Positions 32,979-46,500 of a stretch of 64,000 nt of DNA are shown one piece after another. Where the stretch lies: the NCBI RefSeq assembly GCF_004664715.2, contig NC_051068.1:9415298-9479297 (forward strand), in the 5' to 3' direction. The number at the start of each line of letters is the position of its first letter. The stretch's first letter is position 1. A model generated the notes under the pieces. The model made no database searches. It had not been told where the DNA came from and was given only the letters and a program-made list of their open reading frames with translations. This DNA comes from Peromyscus leucopus. Lineage: Eukaryota; Chordata; Mammalia; Rodentia; Cricetidae. Position numbers and translations under genes: made by a program.

Positions 32979-34680
32979 TCGTACTTTATCACATCAACGA
33001 GAAAAGTAATTAATATCCTAGCTTTGGCCAAAAATTATGTCATGTTCTGTCTCCATGGTTACCTAGTGCCAGAGACCTGACATTGTTGGCTCTCTGCTTT
33101 CTGGGTCTTGTTTCCACTTCTTCTCCATCCCTACAAACAGTCCTCCACACCAGACTAACGGATACCATGAGTACTGGGAGTCCTCATAACTGAGCCTGAG
33201 CATGAGAAGTTCCAGAACAGGACTTGATTGGTTTGAACTGGGTCACATACCTTCTTGACCTCCAAAGGTGATTGAATGGGGTCAGGGTTCCACTCAGATT
33301 GTAGAGCTAGTAAATGAAGAGGTTCAATGTTCCCAAGAAGCAGCAGAAAATCCAGGGGCGTTTCCATAGTGACTTGTAACAACAGTGTATCTAGTCAACC
33401 AAAAGGCCTCCGGAAGTGTGAGCCAGCCTCACATATTATCTGCCTGTATTTAAGTTCCTACTTCCCTCTTCATGTTGACCTCATTGTCCCAGACTCTGGT
33501 TTGGTTTGGTTTTCCTTCCACACAGCTAATATGGCAGCTACTCAAGGCTCACATCTTTCCCGTTCACCATCAAGGAGAAATATGCTCTTAACCACGGCTC
33601 CAATGAAGGATGAAGTATGGTTAATCCTGACTGGGTGAAATGCTGACTACCTGGGCCAATCCAACTCATCTCGGGAAAATGAAGTGCCAAGATTGGTTCA
33701 ACCTGAGTTAGGTACTTGCTTCAAAATCAGGAGGAACTGGCAAGTATAAGAGGGGCTGCCCCCACTTAGGATGGCTGCTCAAAGCGGGAAGCATTCCCCT
33801 GGACCACAGCCCCATCATCCTGAAAAGTCCCAGGTAACAGGACTTGACTCCCTAACAACATGGCCTAGGGAAAATTGCTTTAATTTATATTCATTGACCC
33901 TTTTTCCACAGTTCTTAAACTTTAGAGTGGATAAGAATAACCTGGCTAGTTTCCCAGGATCCACCTCCAGTCATTGATGCCCTACCCTACACACACCCAG
34001 AGATGGGGTAGGAGCCCCAAATTTGACTGAGTGAATTGTGTTTGATAATTCCTATATTAGAGAGAATGACTACAGATCTTTGCTTAGACATCCATGACTG
34101 GAGCAAGCTAAGATCTGTCCTGTTGAAGGAGCTAAGGGAGAGACCTGGAACCAAAGCGAGAGTCACACAACCAGGTCAGCCTGTGGACCAGGATATGAGT
34201 GAGGTCCCTTCCTATATAATGGAAAGCTCTGCTTCACCCATGGAGGCCAGGCTGAAACAAAGAAAACACACAAAGACCTTCAGCTGCTTACGTGCTCTCA
34301 TCCCCAGCAGCAGGGCCTTCTCACACCTGTCTCTAGATGTGTTTCCATGACCTTTCATCAAAACAGTGACTAAAACCAGGCAGAACATAAAAGGTAAGCT
34401 CTCCACCCAAAGAAGTAGTTTGACTAACGACACCCAGAGCCCTCACCCAGACCAGGGACTGTGGTATCAGAATATCAGCGTGCCCCACAAGCAAAGTCTC
34501 TTGGATATAAACAGGCTCCTTTTTCTGAGAAGCAGAGCCCACTGAGAGAACTATGGTGACCTCAAGAAGACTTTGGGTCCCCAACTCTACTTCACATATC
34601 TTTTCTCTTGCTGTGAATATTTTTAGTGTTTCCCTGTTAACTACTTATTCCAAATATTTTCACATATAACCCCACACCAT
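32979..34680. other. intergenic spacer, nothing recognised
   Basis: About 1.7 kb of unique-looking sequence. Open frames of about 100 codons (for example 33,327-33,638 and 34,036-34,350) have no recognisable family, start context or splice sites. Confidence 0.5.
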
Positions 34681-34686
34681 TAAAAC

Positions 34687-34738
<52 letters not shown>
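34687..34738. repeat. (TG)n microsatellite
   Basis: TG dinucleotides with a single TTTG interruption near the left end. Confidence 0.95.
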
Positions 34739-34740
<2 letters not shown>

Positions 34741-35017
34741 CTGTGGTTAATTTTAGAAGAATAGCATAGTACATTGAAATTCTACTACCATAAGCACTAG
34801 GGGAAACTAGGTATCCTCTCACTAAAAAGAAAAGATATTCTGGGACAGAATCTACCTTCTAAGAACTCAGAAGGCGGTCGTGTGGATAAGCAAATACTTT
34901 CCTGTAAAAAGTATGTGGCATCTTAGTACTCAGGAGGCAGAGACAGGTGAATGTCTATGAGTTGGAGCCTGATCTACAAAGAACGTACCAGGAACCCTGT
35001 CTCTGAAAACCAAAAAA

Positions 35018-35308
35018 CAGAAAGGAAGGAAGGAAGGGAGGAAGGAAGGAAGGAAGGAAGGAAGGAAGGAAGGAAGGAAGGAAGGAAGGAAGGAAAGAAG
35101 GAAGGAAAGGAAAGAGAGAGAGAAAGGAAGGAAGGAAGGAAGGGAAAGAAAGAGAGAAAAAGAAAGGAAGAAGGAAGGAAGGAAGGAAGGAAGGAAGGAA
35201 GGAAGGAAGGAAGGAAGGAAGGAAGGAAGGGAAAGAAAGAAAGAAGAAGGAAGGAAGGAAGGAAGGAAGGAAGGAAGGAAGGAAGGAAGGAAGGAAGGAA
35301 GGAAGGAA
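35018..35308. repeat. (GGAA)n purine array, ~290 bp
   Basis: Long GGAA runs with GAAA and GGGAAAGAAAGAGAG interruptions follow the 3' end of a degenerate B1 (about 34,905-35,010). All bases are purines on the + strand, so it could form triplex DNA or bind ETS factors, but nothing here shows function. Confidence 0.95.
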
Positions 35309-35438
35309 ACTCTCAGGAAACCAGACTAACGAGAACAACAAATATAATAAATATGTTCGAAGGAGACCAGGGTGGCGCTCGGCACCAGCCTGGTGGTCCT
35401 GGTGTTGGAGTTTTTCTATCTCTACTCTGAACCTAAGA

Positions 35439-35451
35439 TCCAGGCTTGCTT

Positions 35452-35497
<46 letters not shown>

Positions 35498-35659
35498 GTT
35501 TTTCGAGACAGGGTTTCTCTGTGTAGCTTTGCGCCTTTTCCTGGAACTCACTTGGTAGCCCAGGCTGGCCTCGAACTCACAGAGATCCGCCTGGCTCTGC
35601 CTCCCAAGTGCTGGGATTAAAGGCGTGCGCCACCACCGCCCGGCTCCAGGCTTGCTTTA
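35439..35659 (-). mobile_element. young B1 insertion with T43 tail and perfect 15-bp target duplication
   Basis: The B1 body (35,497-35,644, minus) is near consensus with the cricetid core 'tagctttgcgcctttt'. Its poly(A) tail appears as T43 at 35,454-35,496. The target-site duplication tccaggcttgcttta is perfect at 35,439-35,453 and 35,645-35,659. The long pure tail and intact duplication mean a recent insertion. Confidence 0.95.
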
Positions 35660-35744
35660 AGAGGTGGGAAAGTAAGCTCTCACCTGCCCAGGCCACTGAG
35701 GCCTTCAGAGTCAGCATGGAATGTGGTGATATAATGTGTCCCCA

Positions 35745-35895
35745 ATAAATTGTGTATCCTAATAAAACTTATCTGAGGGTCAGAGGACAGAACAACCATA
35801 AACAGACATAGAGGCCAGAAAATGGTGGCACACACACTTAAGCCTTTCACTCAGGAGGCAGAGATCCATCTGGATCTCTGTGAGTTCAAATTTTT
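35745..35895. repeat. cricetid composite retroposon, broken off
   Basis: The head 'aataaaacttatctgagg' plus 'gtcagagga' matches the element at 12,874. Its first B1-like arm reaches 'ggatctctgtgagttcaaa' at 35,891 and then the sequence turns abruptly into the corrupted block. A noisy match to the second arm appears only at about 36,352-36,420. Confidence 0.7.
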
Positions 35896-36351
35896 CGGGC
35901 CGGACATGACATGATGCGAGTCGTGCTACGCAGATGAGCGCAATTGATTGACTCAGCGGTAGAGAGATAGTAGAGTATACTATATGCTCACAGCGCATGC
36001 GCGCTGTGGGAGGCAGTATGCTGTAGTGGTGGAGTGATTCGCGGTCATCAGAGTGATGAGGTATTAGGGCTCTGAGTACAATTCACCATGATGGGCGTAC
36101 TTGTGGAGTGTGCATAGTGTAGCGAAATCAGTTGCACGTAGCTAAGACGATCTAGGTCGTAGAGAACGGAAGGGTGAGAAGCAGGAGGAGTGAATCGCAG
36201 CAGCCGATGATGCGCGTAGTATGAGTAAGGCGAGAGGTTGGGACGTCGAGAACGAGAGCGTCGTATGTTTGCAGTCATCGATGTGGAGATATACTGATGA
36301 GTCGTACGCGCGAGTAGCAATAGTATCGCAGCGCGTTAGGGACGATTCTAG

Positions 36352-36420
36352 GAGCATGGAAAGACAGTGCCTTTTTAATCCCAGGAGCGATGCGCAGGAA
36401 GCAGAAAGGTAGGTATCTAA
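36352..36420 (+). repeat. noisy B1-like arm inside the corrupted block
   Basis: 'gtgcctttttaatcccagg' followed by a garbled 'gaggcagaggcaggtgg' region resembles the B1 A-box side. It fits the second arm of the composite repeat broken at 35,895, here displaced by roughly 450 bp of noise. Confidence 0.5.
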
Positions 36421-39084
36421 GTGTGTGGGGACCCAGGACTAGTGATAGAGCGCAGAGTAGTTCGGTAAGGATGTATAGTGATATAGTGAAGTGTGGAGCG
36501 TAGCAGCGATGACGAAGAGTGGCTAGTGAGGTTATGCGACGGCCAGTTAGGGCAAGCGACGTACGTACTTTAATAGGCAGTTGTGTAAGTTGCGGTCTTC
36601 TGCTGATATGGATATGGACGTATGTTGGTGTAGATATGAGAGCTGAGTCGCATTGAGTGAGGGCTATAGAGGGCGTGAGCGAGCTAGGAGAGAGACTAAG
36701 TACTCGAGTGTGTATTCGTGTGATACTGAGTAGATAGAAGTGGAGAAACAGGGAGGGTGTTGGGGGAACTACGATGAGGTCAGGAGGACGAGCAGTGCAG
36801 CTATCGAGGGCTCGAGTGGAGAGAGCATGTGTAGGATGATACAGGTGAGGCTCGATGATATGGGAATGTCATGTGTGAAGGCTGGAGGCACACATAATGA
36901 GTATAGAGATGGTGAATCGCGCCTCATTGAGATGCGGGAGTCGATGTTGTGCTACGCGATATCGAGTAGAGATCGAGGGAATGGGTCGGAGGAGCTCGTC
37001 TTGAGTCGCGCAGACTCGCGGCGAACTAAAACTAGAGATGATTCGGCATAGGTACTCGCTTAGTGTATGCAGTGTGACAGGACTACCTAAGAGAGGCGCG
37101 ACGTATCAGTGGCGGTGCCGGAGGATAGGATGTGTATTAGTATTAGCACGTATGAGCAGCGATCAGATCAGATTAAGTGGGTGTCTGTCGTAGGCTCGCA
37201 GGCCAGAGCACGTGTAGATGGGTTTGGAAGACAGATAGTACAGGATAATGTCTCTGTGGCTTCTGTGAGGGTCTAAGATAGTAGTAAGACAGTGTATTTA
37301 TGAGACTATATCGGAGCGGAGCTTATAGGATTACGCGAGACACTATCTGTGATGCGTATATCTTGAAGCTAGATGGAGGTGTCAGCGCTGGGGATTTGCA
37401 GTATTCAGTGTAGCAACGCGTAGGGCCCTATACTTAGCTAGATATGATAACATCATATAGTGACCGATGACGGCTGAGGTTGCGAGTGCCTGTACTGTAG
37501 CAGATAGGTTTGCCAGCATTTGTGTCTTTCCTCAGAAATGTTGGTGATCAGATAGTCTGTACAGAGGCAAGCACGAGTTCGCCATATATTGCATGGTATG
37601 ATGATATGGATCCAATGGCTGCACTGAGGGCAATTGGCTGTTGCCTAGTGATCTGGCATGAAGTGTAAAGAAAATATGGAGGGAGCAAGTGCGGCGTCTT
37701 CACATCGAGTGGCTTCGGACGTGGAGATACGCGATAAGCATCTGCGATGCTCGAGTACTCTAGTGCTAGAGGTAGAATAGATGCGGACGCTCGTGAGGGA
37801 TGGTCTTGGATGACTTAGCGACTGCTGCCGAGCGCGGCTCGATAACGGCTTGCCGAGACGCGGATATCGCTAGATCTCGGGCGCTTTTCAGTTACGCTAG
37901 AGGGCGCGCACGGCTGCTAGAGACCGCAGGAAGAGCAGACAGTCTACGCGCATATAGAGTAGTGTGTGTAGATTACTTATCTAGCGGAGTATGTAAATGG
38001 TATAAGGATTATATTTAGCGTCTGAAGTTAGGAGGCCGTTATATGCGTACCTGTCAGTAGTTGAGACTGCACTCAGCGCACTCGCGATACGTGTGATGAG
38101 AGTAGTAGTGTCGAGAATATAGGAGTATATGGTCGAGGCAGGTTGGATAGACATAAGAATGATACTATGATGTAACTTCGGAGAGGACAGCAACTAGGAG
38201 GGGTTCGGATCAGAGGTGATGCTGAGAGACGATAGCTGAGTTAGAGGCTGAGGGCGAGACTTTCAGTGGGCATGAAATCTGATACTATGGTTCATGAGAG
38301 TGATCCGATTCTGGAGAGGGCGTCGATAGAGTGAGGGTGCGATACACGCTGTAAGCTAACTATTGAATGGCTGTTATGGGAGTGGACATATGCATTAGTG
38401 AAGAATAGTGGCCAGATCAATCAGGTGAGAGTTCTTAACCAGGGTATGACAGAGAGAAGATGTATGTTGAGGCTGGTGGAGTCGTGTGAGCACGTGCATC
38501 GATATAGATGTTCACAGCTGGCAGCAGATAGCGTATGTAGCAGGACCACGCATCGCAATTGCGCACGATGCCAGCTACGGAGATCGTCATGAGTCTTCGT
38601 CCGGCAGCCTGAGCCAGACTGGACCTGTAGGATGAGTCTCGATACGCTATGTGTGGTGCTTTATGTGTAGACGGAAGATATTTAAGATGTAAGTCGGTTC
38701 TAGTGCGCAGATACAGCTGACTAAGTCGACGCGTTGTGTATACTTATGATGTAATTGGTAGCAGCGAGTGCGCAGACTGATAGTCTGACGTGACTTCCTC
38801 TGATCCCAGCGGAGCGTGTATAGGACACAGTGTGCATTCGAGGGATCAGAGTCTGTGAGCGCCTGCAGGAGTACATAAATGGTGAGGAAGGAATGCGATA
38901 TTGATATAGGATGCAAGCGGGATGGGCATATATGATATGTGTAGCATCGGACTACAGATATGCGTAGAGTATAGGCGATCGCATATCGTCGAAGAGGCGT
39001 GTGATGCACGTCAAGTAAGTAATATCAAGAGGACTACTTCAGCACGATTCGATTGCGGCATATCTAAGCTTGTTTGAACGTTTA

Positions 39085-39275
39085 GGAGCATGTGATACAT
39101 GAATAACTTGAAGCTCAGGATCAACGCAAAGCTCCCAGAATTATTCCAGAAGACACGGACTATTCCCGGAACTTTGCACAAGGAGGCTTCCCTCGTGAAG
39201 CGGTACATGCTGTAAGGATGGCCTTGGTCAGGCCTCCGGAGGATGGTCGCCCAGGTGACCATTAGAAAACTTAGT
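39085..39275. other. island of natural-looking sequence in the corrupted block
   Basis: About 190 bp with balanced C and fewer CpG than its surroundings ('agaattattccagaagaca', 'ctttgcacaaggaggcttc'). It is not recognised and is probably real local sequence read with fewer errors. Confidence 0.45.
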
Positions 39276-39807
39276 CGCGGAGCAAGCGAGTAAGAACGTC
39301 GAGATGAAACAGTATAGTGCGAGCTCACAGTCAGTCGAAGATAGCATAGTGGCAGGAGCTAGTAATGAACTGGAATAAGTACTAGAGTGCGCTCTGGGCC
39401 GTTGAATCGCGTTAGAGTGGACGCGCGCGGACATCATAGCGTTCAAGGCGTCCGTGCATCTGATAGAATTACCGAATGCGGCTGCGCATGGGAAGTTCAG
39501 AGCTGAGTCATAACATGGAGTATGTATAGCAGATATGGAGAGTGATCTCAGCAATATAGATCGTTAGATGAGTAGCGCATGAGATAGAGACATATCGTAG
39601 ATGAGATGAGTTATAGGAGGTTCTGACGGAAGAGTTAGTAGTGAACGTGTGTCGCACTGAGGACGAAGTCGTGTTATGAGTCGAAAAACTCAGGATTATG
39701 AATACATGGGACTAAGGTGATGCGACGAGTCTGGATAATAATATAGTATACGATGCATGCGTTCAGTTGACATGAGCATGTGGGAGGACTGTTGCGCGTA
39801 AGCCGCG

Positions 39808-39870
39808 TGCCTCTGACCTCCAACATGGACAATATGGCATGCTGTGAACCAAGACGTGTAAATAAAAACG
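39808..39870 (+). repeat. noisy B2-like SINE tail in the corrupted block
   Basis: 'cctctgacctccaacatgg', 'ggcatgctgtgaacc' and 'gtgtaaataaaaac' resemble the 3' end of a rodent B2 or related SINE with substitutions and small indels. Confidence 0.5.
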
Positions 39871-42800
39871 AGGCTAGACTGAGATCGGCTCCTGAGATGC
39901 AGTGGACGGAGGTCTACGTGTGACCGCTATTAGATTACTGGAGGCTAGACTATAGCAGAGCTAGTGGTGCCAAATGAGGATCTAGTCGTCAGGCGAGTGT
40001 ATATATTGACGAATGAGGAGAGCTCTAGACGGAATAAGAGGATTCGGGCAGCGCCGGTTCAGAGAGGATTGTGTCTACAGCGGGAGTATAGAGTTGAGAT
40101 GAGATATACTGATACGCATATGCATGCGCCGCAGCTATAGGACATAGAGGTAGAGGGATTAATGATAGGTATATCACATTATTCTGCAGGAATAATGCGA
40201 TCAGAGCCTGATCATGATGCCGTATGCGATAGTGGAATGTGAATATGCAGTATGATCAGATTACGTCATCGATGCACAGGAGAGTAGCATGCGCATGCAT
40301 GATTCTCCCAGCGGATGGTCATCGATGTGAAGCTGACATGGAATAACATGGATGATACATGACATAGCCTATGCATGTAGGACTAACGTCGCGGCTAATG
40401 GTTGAATAGCGGAGGGCAGATGGGAGAATGTGACGTCAGGAAGAGCGGCTCGAGTTGGTCAATCGAGATCGGAGGCATACTGTCCAACAATGGTGATCAA
40501 GCATCTCTGATGCAGCAATATGAGAGTGTTTGAGATATGCTCGATATGATATATGGCGTAATGCTTATTCGTAGTCTTTATTTAAAGTCGATGGGCGATG
40601 CAGTGGGAGGTAGCGCGCATGCCTAGCTATGGAGCAGCGAGACTTGACAGGAGTGAGCAACTATGACGAATTATCACGAGCGAGTCGGGGTAGATATCGG
40701 GGTAGTCATGAATAGTCGCATTGTATCGATGTGCAATATGAGGCAGCGGAGGTGTCGTGTGTTATGTAAGAGTGTGTGAGCGTTGGTAGCGGACAACTGA
40801 GCGTCGGCGTGAAGTGGAGATGTATAATACGGCAGGTCGCACTTCCTCAGTATGCGGAGGGCTAGAGGAGATATCGATGACTGCTTACTTGGGATTCATG
40901 TTTGACGATTGGAAAGGTATGTGTGTATGGTCGTGAGTAGCTATACGTTACGACAACAGCTGATCGCTCAATTCAAGCGATGAAAGTAGGAGGAGTTCCG
41001 CCGACTGCTCGGATAGGTGAGAGTAGTAGGATGCTGAAAGTAGCAATTAATGATGCTCGCCTCTGAGTTGCGCGAGAGGATGTCGGTGAAGGTGGTCTAT
41101 GCCGCTGTCTGCCCTTCACAGTCCTCTACTTCGGCATAGAGTACGATAGTACACGTGCAGCTTTACTGGAAAGGCGACATGAGATTGTGCAAGTCGAGGA
41201 GCTTGTACTTGAGTAGTCAGACGTGTACTATGGAGACTATCAGGCGAGTGATTCGGCATCTGTAGATGCTGACATAGACATAGTGAGTCAGATTAGATAT
41301 GAGAGCTTCATAGGAGAGGGTCAGTACTAGTCGGGAGTAAGAGCGGAGACGCGTATACCATATAGAGTAGGCATGATGCGATCAAGGTGTCGCTAGGGAC
41401 TTTCGTAGATGTGCGGCTGGTTGTTAATTATGAGAGCTAGGGCGAGAGTATCTGCGGAAGAGCATAAGCTATTATCGGGTTGCTCATCATGTAGGCTGAG
41501 CACAGCTGACGCTCTCTATGGCTGGTGCTCAAGATGTGCGAGACGTTCTGCTATATCGTTGAATAGCAGTGAAGGTCGTCCACGCATATCTCTGCGGATT
41601 TACTCATCTACATTGCTCAGGGAGCTCTCTGCAGCTCCCGGCTTGTGGCAGGCGATGTGGAGTATAACTAGCATCGCGCCGATTGCTGTGCGATGCCACT
41701 AGAACATACTGAGCTGAGTAGGAGGCGGTCTAATAAACTAAGAGCGTAGCGAGGAAGTGGACAGTGGTAGAGCGAGAGAAGAGTATGCTACTATCAGAGC
41801 AGGTCAGCATCGAGCGAACGAGGATTATCGTATAGTATAGTACAGTGATGGCGACGCAGAGGGGAATCTGATAATACGGGACTAGGTGCAGGCATGCTGA
41901 GTTTTTCATCGACGAACGTCGATTATGGGTCATTGATACGAGTCTGTACGGGAGCACTGAGACCACAGAGCTACTCGACGCATAGAGCAGCGTAAGATAA
42001 TAAGCTGGATGAGTGTGCCCAGGCACTTTATATATTAGAGGCGCGGACAGCTAGATAGATATGTGGTGATGATGTCATCGCCGGCTCAGAGTACTCTGCT
42101 GCACAGCTAGAGCAGTGTTAGATGGACGGAGAAGCAATGTGTTGATCAGAGGTCATGACGAGACTATTCTGGCATCGGAAGACATGTAGTGTTGGCTCAG
42201 CGGGTCGGCAGCATGTTGAGATGTTAGGTAGCCATCTTTGATCGTGTCATGAAGGGCTCGCTTATGTCGGTATTGTATGCTGCGTAGGTACTGCACTTGC
42301 GACGGAGATGTTACTAGCCCAGGGACAGAACGAGAGCATTACGGGTCGATCGTTGGGCTTACTCGAAGACTACGCTGGGATAATTGTGCGAGTTATGCGA
42401 GCACAGTCTACCGTCGAGGACGAAGCACCTGGTCTGGGATACGTGTGTGATGGCTGGGTGAGAACTGATCTGTGTGGAGACCACGTGTGGTTGGTGCTCT
42501 GTTCATATATCTGGTGGTTGCTAGAATGGTAGCACGTGAACGGGTGACCTAGTACAGAGCGATTATGGTTAGTACTCTAGAGATTGCTCTCGGACATTGC
42601 AACAGATAGGCGATCTTATAGATACCGTGCTGATTGAGGAAAGGAAGCTCATATGTATTTCTTGATAACCTCGAGGCCTGCGCAACTGCGAGGTGTACAG
42701 CGCTAGACGCAGGGTTCTGTGAGCATTTAAATCGTATACGGTATCTGAGCATAGGCTGTTATAGGCACTGCAGCTATCAAGAAGTCAGCGCACGCAGATA

Positions 42801-43239
42801 TCGGTCGAGACAGAGCGTGGCTGCCGAAAGGACTTGAGCCCATGGATGGCTGGTTCATCTGTTTAGATCTACTGCGTCTGCTAGATCTGCTGGTCTCAGC
42901 AGTATCGCTTGCGAATTGGGATTCAGGGGTATAGAGTCGACGATCCGGCGCTTACAGAGTTAGGCGATCAGCAGTCATGTATGCGTACGTCTGATTCAGT
43001 ATGATTCACGAGTGTAGCAGAGGAGAAGTAGCTTCTGATCAGGATCGATGTGCGTTGTCTGCGGTGGTAAGGATAATCGGCCAGCTGTCTAGAGGATGGA
43101 GAGCATATCCACCAGAGAGGGAAGGCATTGATATTACACATGCTTAGACTATGATAAGATAGACATGTTTAAGAGTATGCGGGCTATAGTTCCGTGTGGA
43201 GACCACTATTTGGAGAGACGCGACCGAATAGCGCGGACG

Positions 43240-43560
43240 ATGTATGTGGTTATGACCATCGCACTGATACTTTCAGTATGCCCAGTGGCCTTCTCCTGTC
43301 CTCGCCACAGCATGTTGATGTCATGAGCACAAATGTCTGCAAACATTTAAGATGCTGGCAGCTCAATTGTGACATGTAATAGAGAAACACTAACACGCAG
43401 ATTATTTTTAATTAAACAAAGAGAGCGGCATGGCAGGACAGAGCGGACTTGTTCCATTGTTACGCCAAGCCTCCTGGCAGCACGAGTGTGTAGCCTGCAT
43501 CTCTAGGCTCACAGGCTTCTCACTTTGTGCCAAGCCTGTCACAGCATCCGTGGTTGAAGT
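43240..43560. other. largest natural-looking island in the corrupted block
   Basis: About 320 bp with normal mammalian composition ('cagtggccttctcctgtcc', 'gtctgcaaacatttaagat', 'attatttttaattaaacaa', 'ctcacaggcttctcacttt'), bounded on both sides by corrupted sequence. No gene or repeat family is recognised. It shows that the block overlies genuine rodent DNA. Confidence 0.55.
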
Positions 43561-46500
43561 AGAGAGTAGTGATATAACGGCGTCGCCTCAAAGTAGCTGC
43601 AGGGACTAGTATAGGCAGCATTGTCGAGAAGAGAGTCAGTAGAATAGGTTCGAGCATCAGATTCTGAGAAGCTCTATCCTATATAGAGCCGAGAAGGCGG
43701 AGTGTGGGACCAATATAGTAATATTCCGTTTAGTCACATAATTCTCACTCGCTACCCATAGTCCGTTCCTACAGAGTCTTATGTATATATCGCCTTGTCG
43801 TTAGCGAGTAAGATATGCTTATGGTGCTGATAAGTGTTAAGGCGCTATATTCTGAAGAGACCTGGGGCAATGAATTTTAAACTTGCATACTATATGATAC
43901 GGAATTGTAATCGTCTCGCGTATTGAGAAAGATGTCGCGTCTGCGCGCGCACAGCAGAAGTGCGATGAAGGTCATGCTCTACTACGATATAGTCAGGAGA
44001 TAATCCAAGGATCGTATGATGAGATGAACATGTATAACGGATATGTCACTACTGCTCTGACTCATGGACCTGCTAGCGGGCAGAGTATATCGATAGCTCG
44101 GAATGCCCTCTAGGTGCAGGCTCAGGGATAGGTATGCGATGAGCGATCAGAGGCATATGAAGAGATACGAGCTATAGCGACGAGTGTAGGGGAGACGGAT
44201 GTAAGGATAGAGTAGTATATGCTAGAGGAGTAATCTGGGGCAGATGTAGTTAGTATTAATCAGTAGCTGAGCAGTGACTCATGCGCGCAAGTGATTGTGA
44301 CATCACGCGCTCTACCATGATATGGCAGAGTGACGTGGAATATTCTCCAAGATGAGATACGCAGAGGCGAGATTAGAGAAACAGCCATATATGAGTAGGT
44401 GTCGCATGTCATCTATATGCATATATGAGTAGATCTGAGTCGCATAGTTGACGCCCAGCTGACAGTGGAGTGGTCCATTGTATCGTCCGACTGGAGAAGC
44501 GGGAGTATGAATGGTTGAGGTGCTCAGATGGTGCAACATGACGAGACGTGTGAGAGGAGGACTGGAGGACACAAGCAGAGCAATCGTTCGGGAAGACCCC
44601 GCTTGCAGACGCGCTCAGTGAGCACGGTCGGTGGTCTGAGGCGCTGCTCGAGAATGCTTCGCATGGAAAGGAGCTGTCGTCTGCTAATGGAGCGGAGCAT
44701 CATGTAATAGGGTAGTAGGGAGTTTATCAGCGGGTGTCGAGTACGTTAGCAAGCGTAGATGAATCACGAGCGAATGACCGATTCGTATTATTGTGGGAAT
44801 TGAAGCGGCTATTCTGTTTGACGATCAGTTATTGGACGATGCAGAATAGCGCGAGATGACTTAGCGGGTAGTATGGCGGCGTATCGAGCTTGTGTAGAGT
44901 CTTGCGTGGCCTAGCAGCCTGGCAGAGACGGATTGAGCTTGGGGATTATCGCTCTCTAGGGCTATGGCAGCGGATTATCATATAATATTGGGCGACCACG
45001 AGTAAGTCAGAGTATACCAGGAGAGAGTCGGTGGGTATTCATTAAGTCTGCCAGATAACGCTAAGCTTAGCATGGGAGGAGGCGCGTTGTTAATGCTCAG
45101 ATAGGTTGGATCCGAATCTGAAGTGATATATAAAGTGTATGTCTGACTATCTGGAGAGAGTAATGAGATTGGGCAGCGTGAGTATACACGCTGAGATGAG
45201 TCAGGAGAAAGAGTAAAATCAATTGATATAGAGCCAGCGGAGATCAGTAGTGTACATCAGGATGCAGTCGAGATAGAGAGAGACAGCAGCCGATTAATCC
45301 ACTGCTGTATAGGACAGAGAGATGTTCAGATATTGAGGTATTATGTGGAGTCTGATTTTAGGAATACGGTAGATCTTCTCAGCATGACGCGGGCGACGCC
45401 GTCTATGACTGTATAGACATTAGATGAGATGACTCTATCTTTGCAACGTCGATCCGATACCGTTAGTGATGCCACAGTCTGTGTATTGCAAGAATGTATT
45501 CTGCAATGAGTGAGTGATAGCGCGCTGCGCAGTGGTAATTGAGGCTGCTCTGAGCATATGTGAACTCTCGCGGTAGCCGATACCACGCAGGATACAGTAG
45601 ACCGAAGGAAGGAACGAACTAGACTGACGCAATGAGGACTCACCGCACGCATCGCGTTGCTGGTGAGCTCGTCTCTCAAACGTACGTTTGGCAGGTTAGC
45701 GGTAGAACTATTCTTCATTGACATAGCAGTGCATGTAGATTTGGAAGTGGTTAGAAGCGAGATGGGGCGCGGATGCACTTAAGACGTGGCGAGCGTATGA
45801 GCCACTCAGATGAGGATAAATGGAGGGAGAGCAAGGAGGAGATGTATGCAAGAGTGAAGGTCGTAGGAAATGTTAGTCGTAGCATCAGTTGGACGAGCTC
45901 ATACCTGAAGAAAATGGTGGAGATAGACGTTAGAGTACGTTATGCGCGTGATAAAACGTATGCATATAAGAGAATATAGAGATCTCTCTAATCAGTACAG
46001 ATGCCTAGATTTACTATGAGCACGTAGCGAGCAGGGAGCGATGGCTCGAGAGCCAAAGCGAGTAGATTTACTCGGGATGAGTAGATTGATAGTTCTCGAG
46101 CTGGTATTGGCGCGATGGTTGTCCGGGCTGCTAGAAGAGTTTGCTGCATACGACGATACGAAGCTCGTCTGGATGGTCATTGAGCGGCAGATTCCGCTAT
46201 TTATGTTAAAGGCTATTCTGCAGATGGCGCAGTCGTTGTGTCACTAAGCGATTGGAGTACATAAACGAGCGTCGAAGTTGTGAGGATTCCGACGATGTGG
46301 AGCAGGCGAACGATAACTACGGCCTGCTAGACAAAGATAGGAGCGCCTACAAGGCAAAAATGAGGCAAGAGAGAAGCAATGAAAGTTCTCCTGGACAGAT
46401 ACGGTGAGAGTGACAATGTATTCAAAGAGGTCAGTTGCTGCAGTGTAGGAGAATGACGAGCTGGTGCTGAGTGCTAACGTGAAGGCGGTAGCAATACACT

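Noticed and set aside
45341..45778. 145-codon minus-strand frame
   Set aside because: It lies inside the corrupted block, shows no family resemblance and has a length compatible with chance in C-poor sequence.
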